Positions 1 to 5,231 of a stretch of DNA of 5,899 nt are shown in pieces. Positions within the stretch are counted from its first letter, which is position 1. Every line of letters starts with the position of its first letter. The notes below the pieces were generated by a model. The model was not told the DNA's origin and searched no databases. It saw nothing but the letters and a program-made list of their open reading frames with translations. This stretch comes from Acidobacteriota bacterium (GTDB lineage: Bacteria; Acidobacteriota; Terriglobia; Terriglobales; Acidobacteriaceae), in the NCBI GenBank assembly GCA_021781255.1, contig JAJXXG010001225.1, positions 1 through 5,899 on the forward strand, in the 5' to 3' direction. The translations under genes were made by a program, and so were the position numbers.

Positions 1-207
1 GTGCCTCGGTCTTCTCCATACCTATGAGACGCTTCAGCCTAACAAAATGTCTCACTCATTCGGGCCGGATCAGTAGGGAGAAGTCCAACTCCTGTGGGTG
101 ATCGGGGGCTAGTTCCACCAGCCATGATTACTGATGTTCGGACTGGCCAGGATGTACAGCCTGTCTAGCACCACCGAAAACAGTTCGTCAATGCACCATC
201 CAAAAAG

Positions 208-212
208 TGGAG
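208..212 (+). promoter_or_regulatory. Ribosome binding site that sets the start of the WecG-type gene
   Basis: TGGAG lies 8 bases before the ATG at 221, an ideal Shine-Dalgarno arrangement. The earlier in-frame ATGs at 134, 152 and 191 have no comparable purine-rich motif at a suitable distance. The family's conserved N-terminal strand (RIVDILGVQV) begins just after the ATG at 221. Confidence 0.6.
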
Positions 213-220
213 TCGAAAAG

Positions 221-994
221 ATGCCTCAGAGAGAAGATCGTATAGTAGACATTCTTGGTGTACAAGTGAACGCTACTGACATCACAAGCGCCTCCGCGTC
301 ATGCGAAAAACTAATTGCAAACAGCGGCCGTGGATTCGTCTGTGTGACCGGCGTCCACGGCATGATGGAAGCGCAAGATGATGCTGGGTTCCGTTCTATC
401 CTGAATCGATCATTCCTGACTGTTCCGGATGGAATGCCACTGGTGTGGGTGGGGCGTCTTCGGGGGTTTTCGGAAATGCGCAGGGTATATGGGCCCGACT
501 TAATGATCGAGATCTGCGGCCGTTCTGTTCGCCTTGGATATCGTCATTTTCTTTGCGGGGGAAACACAGGCGTTGCCGAGGAACTTGCAGAACGGCTCCG
601 CCATATGGTTCCTGGCCTGAACATCGTTGGAACGTTCACACCTCCCTTTCGTCCGCTCAGTTGGAACGAAGAGAATCAGCTGTTCAAGAAGGTCGCGGAA
701 TGTCGCCCCGATGTGATCTGGGTTGGCTTGAGCACACCCAAACAAGAACGCTTCATGGCACAATACCTTGACCGCTTAGAGACCAAACTCATGATTGGCG
801 TAGGGGCGGCCTTCGACATTCACACTGGTCGAATCAATGATGCGCCCGGCTGGGTAAAGAAGTTAGGACTTCAATGGCTTCATCGACTGGCGCAGGAACC
901 GCGACGTCTTTGGCGACGCTATTTGATCAACAATCCGAGATTCATCTTCAAGATCGCTTTGCAACTGGCGGGATTGGTCCACTACTCGCTATAG
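221..994 (+). CDS. WecG/TagA/CpsF-family (GT26) glycosyltransferase
   Basis: Likely transfers a sugar (in known relatives N-acetylmannosamine, its uronic acid, or another hexose) from a nucleotide sugar to a polyprenyl-diphosphate-linked acceptor at the inner membrane face, in exopolysaccharide, enterobacterial common antigen or teichoic-acid-like synthesis. With the start at 221 the protein has 257 residues, normal for the family. Visible family motifs, in order, are VTGVHGMMEAQ near residue 42, VPDGMPLVWVGRL with the presumed catalytic Asp at 70, FLCGG near 110-114, TPKQER at 172-177, GVGAAFDIHTGR from 193, and a C-terminal basic and aromatic segment (QEPRRLWRRYLINNPRF, about 225-241). That segment matches the membrane-binding appendage of TagA enzymes. 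There is no signal peptide or membrane helix, which fits a peripheral membrane enzyme. An in-frame start at 134 would add 29 unconserved residues. The epimerase gene follows 105 bases downstream, and the pair probably belongs to a glycan operon extending left of the window. The exact donor sugar cannot be read from sequence. Confidence 0.93.
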   Translation: MPQREDRIVDILGVQVNATDITSASASCEKLIANSGRGFVCVTGVHGMMEAQDDAGFRSILNRSFLTVPDGMPLVWVGRLRGFSEMRRVYGPDLMIEICGRSVRLGYRHFLCGGNTGVAEELAERLRHMVPGLNIVGTFTPPFRPLSWNEENQLFKKVAECRPDVIWVGLSTPKQERFMAQYLDRLETKLMIGVGAAFDIHTGRINDAPGWVKKLGLQWLHRLAQEPRRLWRRYLINNPRFIFKIALQLAGLVHYSL

Positions 995-1099
995 GTGAGA
1001 CCCTGGCACCTGTAATCAAATGCTCATCTTCGAACATTGTCGTGGCGTGCATGAGCAGTGCTAACGTTCCATATGCTGATAAGGGGAAAGGGGCTATGA

Positions 1100-2098
1100 A
1101 TGCGTAGAGCATTGGTGTGTGGCGCAGGTGGGTTCATAGGAAACCATTTGGTCAAGAGACTTCAAGCGGAAGGATATTGGGTTCGAGGCGTGGATCTCAA
1201 ATACCCGGAATTCAGCCCATCTGCCGCCGACGATTTCATCATCGCAGACCTGCGCGATCCGACAAGTTGGGAGAAGTCACTTGATTGCGCTCTTGACGAG
1301 GCGTATCAACTTGCAGCAGATATGGGTGGTGCGGGATTCGTCTTCACAGGCTCCCACGACGCTGAAATCATGCACAACTCGGCAATGATCAATCTTCATA
1401 TGGCTCACTACGGATTCGCGCACGGCGTGAAGAAGATTTTTTACTCTTCCTCAGCCTGCATTTATCCGGCCTACAATCAACTGGACGCGAGTAACCCAAA
1501 ATGCGGTGAAACCACCGCATATCCTGCCGCGCCCGACAGCGAATATGGTTGGGAGAAGCTCTTCAGCGAGCGGCTGTACGCTGCGTTCGCACGGAACCGT
1601 CATCTGAATATTCGGGTCGCACGGTTTCATAACATCTTCGGCCCGGAGGGAACCTGGGATGGGGGACGGGAAAAGGCGCCAGCGGCTCTGTGCCGAAAAG
1701 TTGCAGAGCAGTTCGATGGCGGTGAGATTGAGGTCTGGGGTGACGGAGAGCAGACTCGTTCTTTCCTCTATATCGACGAGTGTGTCGAGGCTGTGCGCCG
1801 GTTGATGGACTCTAGCTTCGCCGGTCCCGTGAACATTGGTTCCGAAGAGATGGTCACAATCAACCAGATGGCAAACATGATCATGGAAATTGCGGGCAAG
1901 AGACTCACGATCAAGCACATTCCAGGACCGCTCGGGGTTCGCGGGCGCAACTCCGATAACAAACTCATTCGAGAGAAGCTCGGCTGGGAGCCAACCAAGC
2001 GGTTGCAGAACGGTCTGTCAAGCACCTACTCGTGGATCGAGGCTCAAGTGGCCACTGCGCGGAAAAACGCAAAGCAGGCTGTTCCTGAGGTTGTGTGA
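1100..2098 (+). CDS. GDP-mannose 3,5-epimerase-like NAD-dependent epimerase/dehydratase
   Basis: Extended short-chain dehydrogenase/reductase of 332 residues. The N-terminal Rossmann fold carries the NAD-binding GAGGFIG at residues 8-14. The catalytic Tyr-Lys pair is Y149/K153 (EYGWEKL). The sequence is much closer to plant GDP-mannose 3,5-epimerase (GME) than to generic UDP-glucose 4-epimerases: SSSACIYP with C120, FGPEGTWDGGREKAPAA with K192, WGDGEQTRSFLYIDECVE, PVNIGSEEMV, and HIPGPLGVRGRNSDN near 273-287. C120, Y149, K153 and K192 correspond at a constant offset of 25 to the Arabidopsis residues C145, Y174, K178 and K217, as I recall them. The predicted reaction is cytosolic conversion of GDP-D-mannose to GDP-L-galactose, possibly with GDP-L-gulose. 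In a bacterium this would feed surface-polysaccharide synthesis, which fits the GT26 gene upstream. A purine-rich AAAGGGG ends 6 bases before the ATG at 1100. An out-of-frame ATG at 1096 closes after three codons. A related GDP-sugar epimerase or dehydratase specificity remains possible. Confidence 0.92.
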   Translation: MRRALVCGAGGFIGNHLVKRLQAEGYWVRGVDLKYPEFSPSAADDFIIADLRDPTSWEKSLDCALDEAYQLAADMGGAGFVFTGSHDAEIMHNSAMINLHMAHYGFAHGVKKIFYSSSACIYPAYNQLDASNPKCGETTAYPAAPDSEYGWEKLFSERLYAAFARNRHLNIRVARFHNIFGPEGTWDGGREKAPAALCRKVAEQFDGGEIEVWGDGEQTRSFLYIDECVEAVRRLMDSSFAGPVNIGSEEMVTINQMANMIMEIAGKRLTIKHIPGPLGVRGRNSDNKLIREKLGWEPTKRLQNGLSSTYSWIEAQVATARKNAKQAVPEVV

Positions 2099-2236
2099 CC
2101 TACGACGGTTGACTCTTGACCTAACCATCTTGATGGCCTTGGACAGAATACTGCGATATTCCCCTAAATAGCCAGATGTTCCGGCAAATCATTCACGGGT
2201 TCACTGATTAACTGACTAACAGTTGGATTAGGTGAT

Positions 2237-2269
2237 ATGGCTCACAATACGGTGGGCCATTTTTGTTTT
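2237..2269 (+). terminator. Rho-independent terminator of the glycan gene pair
   Basis: ATGGCTCAC (2237-2245) pairs with GTGGGCCAT (2252-2260) over 9 base pairs, one of them a T-G wobble, with a 6-base loop AATACG. TTTTGTTTT follows directly (2261-2269). This is a textbook intrinsic terminator. It lies 138 bases after the epimerase stop codon and should isolate the regulator downstream. Confidence 0.82.
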
Positions 2270-2419
2270 GGCGGCATTGAGAACGCGATTGTAATAGATC
2301 CTCATAGCAACGGCAGTCGCTAAGTTCGCATTCAACTCCGCGAGAGAAGACGTTTTCGCACCTTGGTAACCAGCTGAGTGCACCACAGTGTCGAATCTAT
2401 GTACCCTTGGTCCAGTGGT

Positions 2420-2448
2420 TTGACTGAGACCTTTGCGGTTATCATAAT
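2420..2448 (+). promoter_or_regulatory. Sigma-70-type promoter for the LuxR-type gene
   Basis: TTGACT (2420-2425) and CATAAT (2443-2448) are separated by exactly 17 bases, each one mismatch from consensus. Transcription would begin near 2455, giving a 5' leader of about 130 bases to the ATG at 2585. The position after the terminator and before the regulator supports it. No start site is measured. Confidence 0.55.
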
Positions 2449-2584
2449 TGCGAACCATTGAACTTCGCTATTCCGCTCTCAGGTTTTTGCGAGTAACGCC
2501 ACCTTTCACCTAGAGTTCCTCCCCCATCTGCAAGTGGCAAGGTTCGCCGGCGCTGAGGGTGCGAATTGCGGACGAGTGAGCGCA

Positions 2585-3337
2585 ATGAGCCCTGCAGGAC
2601 GAACGGTTTCCATTCTTGTTGCATGCGGCAAGACCATGGCGTGTGAGTTAATCTCGCAGGCACTTGAAAGGCAAGCGGGGTTCTGCGTTGTCGCCACAGC
2701 GACTTCCGGAAATAATGCCCTTGAAGCGATTCGTGCCACAGGTGCCAATTTTCTCCTCGTAACGACCGCACTCGCAGACGGCCCGGTCGGCGGCCTTCTC
2801 TTACTGAAGAAGGTCCAGGAGTCCTTTCCCGCAGTTAAGACAGTACTCCTCTTCGATAAATCTGAAGAACATCTGATCGAAGCCGCCTTTCGCGCGGGCG
2901 CGAGAGGTGTGCTTTCTCTCGCGGACACCGGGTTTGAGACGCTCTGCAAATGTGTGGAGCAGGTCCATACCGGCCAAGTCTGGGCCAACAGTGCGCAACT
3001 CCTGCAGGTGCTCACTGCTCTGTCTCAACATGCGCCGTTTCGAGTTCTGAACGCGGACGGGGCCCGCCTCCTCACAAAGCGCGAGGAGGACGTAGTCCGG
3101 CTGGTAGAAGAAGGGCTCACCAACCGGCAGATCGCGCGCGAACTCCGCCTCAGCGAGCATACCGTGCGAAACAACCTCTTTCGCATCTTTGATAGACTCG
3201 GTGTCTCGACTCGCGTCGAGCTGACTCTCTACGCCATCAATCATTCCAGGCAGGAGCCTGCTCCGGACAAAGCGAAGGGAGAGGACACCACAATCTCTGC
3301 GCCCAAGTCCTCAAATTCGCCGTCGATCAAGGCCTAG
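2585..3337 (+). CDS. LuxR/NarL-type transcription regulator with a degenerate receiver domain
   Basis: DNA-binding regulator of 250 residues. The C-terminal GerE/LuxR helix-turn-helix at about 164-215 is strong (LTKREEDVVRLVEEGLTN, IARELRLSEHTVRNNLFRIF, DRLGVSTRVEL). The N-terminal part (about 8-125) aligns with the NarL receiver fold: SILVA for strand 1, FLLV for strand 3, TVLLF for strand 4 and FRAGARGVLSL for strand 5. However, the acidic pair is Ala13-Cys14, the phospho-acceptor Asp is Thr60, the conserved Thr/Ser is Phe90 and the conserved Lys is Leu112. It is therefore expected not to be phosphorylated. A polar tail of about 30 residues, rich in Ser, Pro and Lys, follows the helix-turn-helix. 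The ATG at 2585 is chosen because the receiver begins seven residues later. A GTG at 2534 would add 17 unconserved residues, and neither start has a strong ribosome site. No histidine kinase is adjacent. Its targets are unknown. Confidence 0.88.
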   Translation: MSPAGRTVSILVACGKTMACELISQALERQAGFCVVATATSGNNALEAIRATGANFLLVTTALADGPVGGLLLLKKVQESFPAVKTVLLFDKSEEHLIEAAFRAGARGVLSLADTGFETLCKCVEQVHTGQVWANSAQLLQVLTALSQHAPFRVLNADGARLLTKREEDVVRLVEEGLTNRQIARELRLSEHTVRNNLFRIFDRLGVSTRVELTLYAINHSRQEPAPDKAKGEDTTISAPKSSNSPSIKA

Positions 3338-3387
3338 CCTTTCAGAAATGCCTGCACTTTATAAGGAGCTCAACCGGGCTTTCCTGT

Positions 3388-3416
3388 CACCATTGGATTC
3401 CATGGGGACAATGGTG
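3388..3416. repeat. Inverted repeat CACCATTG/CAATGGTG
   Basis: Perfect 8-base arms at 3388-3395 and 3409-3416 are separated by 13 bases, inside which TCC and GGA can pair further. TGTCACC occurs at both sides (from 3385 and from 3415). No T-run follows, so it is not a good intrinsic terminator. It could be an operator, an attenuated terminator for the regulator ending at 3337, or the end of a mobile element. The surrounding 3338-3474 shows no gene I can support. Confidence 0.35.
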
Positions 3417-3474
3417 TCACCGTTTCTGATATTGCTCGACAGCGAGATTGATGGCCCGATCGCGTTGGCTTGGA

Positions 3475-3970
3475 TCACCCCCTACCGAGGAAGCAGTTTG
3501 TCCGCAGAGCAGAACCAGAAGCAAAGCGGCAGCTCAGGCGAAAGTCAGCCCCATTTCTGTCGCCCACCTTGCGAATGTATAACCAGCCTTCGTCATACTC
3601 TTCAGCCGTTCTCAGATGTTCGAGCATCAGAGGGACCTCTCTCCCGACTTTCGCCAATTCACGCAAATAGGTGGAATAGTCCACCTGTCCTCGCCCGGAA
3701 ACGACCTCCTCAAAATGCACGTTCATTTCGATGTCCCAGCGCAAATCTTTCGCGTGGCATGAAATGATCGAAGGCCCCAGCTTGCGAAAGCACTAGCGAA
3801 TGAAGTCGGCATTCTTGTAGAAGCGCTGCGGGCAATTGATGCTATTGCACACATCAAGATGAACCGCGAAAGCTTTGCGATCGACCGCACGGATCAGCTC
3901 CAGATAGGCGTCTGGCCCGTCCGGTAGATTCCATCCCATCATTTCCACTCACTGCTGTCCGGTAAAACTC
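3475..3970 (-). pseudogene. Broken TIM-barrel sugar phosphate isomerase/epimerase (C-terminal part)
   Basis: Reading leftwards from 3948, the minus strand gives VEMMGWNLPDGPDAYLELI, then DRKAFAVHLDVCNSINCPQR, then FYKNADFIR, a TAG stop (3793-3795), CFRKLGPSIISCHAKDLRW, NVHFEEVVSGRGQVDYSTY and PLMLEHLRTAEEYDEGWLYIRKVG. This is the typical C-terminal half of xylose-isomerase-like (AP endonuclease family 2) barrels, including the metal-site strands around HLD, CHAKD and LEHL. The TAG sits where relatives have an acidic or polar residue before CFxKLGP, so a single substitution explains it. Immediately upstream a TGA closes the frame (3949-3951), while EFYRT in another frame (about 3955-3967) looks like the preceding strand, implying a frameshift. 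The N-terminal half is absent and IS4-type sequence begins instead. After about 3540 the reading frame is no longer recognisable. Relatives act in sugar or inositol metabolism, but the substrate cannot be assigned. Confidence 0.8.
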
Positions 3971-4075
3971 GCCAACTGACCGCTTAACTATCTTCAGAGC
4001 AAGCGGATAGAGGCGATTTTGGCTTGCCGCGATTTGAACTTGGCCGCTCGCATTCCTGCCGGAGAGCATGGAAGG

Positions 4076-4282
4076 ATGAATGAGGGCAAGAGCATCTTCT
4101 CGCAGTTGATCGGCTTTCTCCCCGATCGCGATTTTCGCCGATGCGTGGCTCGCTATCAAGGCGACCGTTACATCAAGAAGCTTTCCTGCTGGGAGCAGTT
4201 TCTTGCTATGGCCTTTGCCCAACTGGCTTACCGCGAGAGTCTGCGCGACATCGAGGCATGCCTGGGCGCAATTGGCCCCAAG
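4076..4282 (+). pseudogene. N-terminal fragment of an IS4-type (DUF4372) transposase
   Basis: Sixty-nine codons encode the N-terminal DUF4372 domain typical of one IS4 group: MNEGKSIFSQLIGFLP, FRRCVARYQGDRYIKKLSC, WEQFLAMAFAQLAYRESL and RDIEACLGAIGPK. This domain precedes the catalytic DDE core, which is entirely missing here. Similarity stops after the Lys codon at 4280-4282, exactly where the TGT of the IS21-type element begins. The open frame then runs by chance into that element until 4390. The start ATG at 4076 matches the usual family N terminus. About 60 bases upstream of it (near 4015) probably hold the left end of the IS4 element, but I cannot define its inverted repeat. The remnant is non-functional. 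Confidence 0.85.
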
Positions 4283-4289
4283 TGTCATG

Positions 4290-4335
4290 GGCGGAGCAAA
4301 ACCAGTCCAGTGTGGCGGAGTAAAAGTAGGCCAGT
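4290..4335. repeat. Tandem IS21 terminal repeats (two 22-base units)
   Basis: Units at 4290-4311 (GGCGGAGCAAAACCAGTCCA plus GT) and 4314-4335 (GGCGGAGTAAAAGTAGGCCA plus GT) match at 18 of 22 positions with a period of 24 bases. Multiple short repeats just inside the termini are characteristic of IS21 elements and are the presumed IstA binding sites. Confidence 0.7.
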
Positions 4336-4366
4336 TGATAGCTGCGTAGTTGTAGTGGGATTGCGC

Positions 4367-4426
4367 GGTAGAAGGGTTGCTGGAGCGTAGCGCAAGCGGC
4401 CCTTCTACCCCGCGGCGCGTGCGGGG
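4367..4426 (-). terminator. Two hairpins downstream of istB
   Basis: On the minus strand, directly after the istB stop, GCGGGG-type arms (4421-4426 with 4408-4413, 7-base loop) are followed by a perfect 10-base inverted repeat, GGTAGAAGGG/CCCTTCTACC (4367-4376 with 4400-4409). Its 23-base loop can pair further (TTGC at 4377-4380 with GCAA at 4392-4395). No long T-run follows, so this may be a transcription block or a folded element-end structure rather than a classical terminator. Confidence 0.4.
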
Positions 4427-4427
4427 C

Positions 4428-5231
4428 CTAGCGTTCTGTGGATGGGGTTCGTTTGCTGCGGCTCTGTTTAAGGCGATAGCTGTCGACGTTCATCTCGAGG
4501 ATGTGTACGTGATGGGTGAGCCGGTCGAGCAGGGCGCCGGTGAGGCGCTCGGAGCCGAGGACCTCGGTCCATTCTTGGAAGGGCAGGTTCGAGGTGATCA
4601 GGGTCGAGCCGCGTTCGTAGCGTTGGCTGAGCATCTCGAAGAGCAGTTCGGCGCCAGTCTTCGAGAGCGGCACGAAGCCGAGTTCATCGACGATAAGCAG
4701 CTCATAGCTGGCGATCTGCTTCTGGAAGCGGAGCAGCTTCTTCTCATCGCGAGCCTCGATCAGTTCGCTCACGAGTGCGGCGGTAGTGGTGAAGCGCGCC
4801 CGGTGGCCACGCTGGCAGGCAGCCAGGCCCAGAGCGATGTGCGCTTTGCCCGTGCCGCTGTTGCATAGCAGCAGCACGTTCTCGCGGCGAGCGAGGAACT
4901 CGCATCGCGCCAACTCCTGTACCAGGGCCTTGTTGAGTGAGGGGATGGCGAGGAAGTCGAAGCTGTCCATGGTCTTGATGACCGGGAACTTCGCTTGCCG
5001 GATGCGGCGTTCCGTGGCGCGACGCTCACGGTCCAGTAACTCCAGCTCGGTCATGCGCAGCAGATATCACTGATAGTCCGCTTGTTCGACTGCTCACTGC
5101 CGCGCCACCTTGTCGTACTCACGCAGGATGGTGGGCAGAAACAGCTCCTTCAGATGATGTTCAAGCAGCAACTGAGGCGTTTCGGCCGTATGAGCGACGG
5201 TGTTAGTAGCAGTAACCTCGGCGCCGCTCAT
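4428..5231 (-). pseudogene. istB: IS21 helper ATPase IstB, inactivated
   Basis: IstB is the AAA+ ATPase that loads on target DNA and activates the IstA transposase. The full frame from ATG 5231 spans 267 codons, the normal length, but TGA stops occur at codons 46 (5094-5096) and 55 (5067-5069). In relatives these positions, in VAR-x-C-A and R-YLLR, are Cys and Arg, so each needs only one base change. The remainder reads cleanly from 5054 (208 residues) with FPVIKTMDSFDF, Walker B LLIVDE (about 178-183 of the full frame), the sensor TSNLPF and the highly conserved SERLTGALLDRLTHHVHILE. Walker A reads CNSGTGKAH instead of GNSGTGKTH: the first Gly is Cys and the Thr/Ser after the Lys is Ala, which should impair ATP and magnesium binding. 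Its ATG overlaps the istA stop as ATGA (5228-5231), the usual translational coupling. A short N-terminally truncated protein from 5054 could still be made but is unlikely to work. Confidence 0.88.

Larger units (their letters stand above)
2099..2584. other. Intergenic region with one terminator and one promoter
   Basis: This 486-base gap separates the epimerase from the LuxR-type gene. It holds a small hairpin (AACTG/CAGTT, 2210-2224), the intrinsic terminator at 2237-2269 and a sigma-70-like promoter at 2420-2448. An open frame on the minus strand at 2228-2458 (76 codons) has no recognisable motifs and starts inside the promoter region, so I do not call it a gene. Between 2270 and 2419 I see no further recognisable feature. 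Confidence 0.6.

Noticed and set aside
2..76. Open frame from the left edge ending in TAG at 74-76, possibly the tail of an upstream gene
   Set aside because: Only 24 codons with no recognisable motif, and another frame is also open; no basis to choose.
2228..2458. Minus-strand open frame of 76 codons in the gap after the epimerase
   Set aside because: No family motif, it runs across the intrinsic terminator and starts within the plus-strand promoter region.
2506..3244. Long minus-strand open frames opposite the LuxR-type gene
   Set aside because: They are antisense shadows of a gene with a clear helix-turn-helix; their predicted proteins show no recognisable domain.
3329..3341. AAGGC/GCCTT hairpin at the stop codon of the LuxR-type gene
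   Set aside because: Only five base pairs with a 3-base loop and no T-run; too weak to call a terminator.
3348..3767. Plus-strand open frame of 139 codons
   Set aside because: It is antisense to a recognisable isomerase remnant over most of its length, and its protein shows no recognisable features.
3854..4288. Minus-strand open frame of 144 codons
   Set aside because: It joins a frame antisense to the IS4-type fragment with an out-of-frame part of the isomerase remnant; only the short EFYRT region looks meaningful.
4377..4868. Plus-strand open frame of 163 codons
   Set aside because: It is antisense to istB, which carries clear family motifs on the other strand.
5067..5096. Possible stop-codon recoding (selenocysteine or reassigned TGA) in istB
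   Set aside because: The two TGA codons replace different residues (Cys and Arg), and TAA and TAG also interrupt neighbouring genes, while TGA is the ordinary stop of the epimerase gene. Simple decay explains all.
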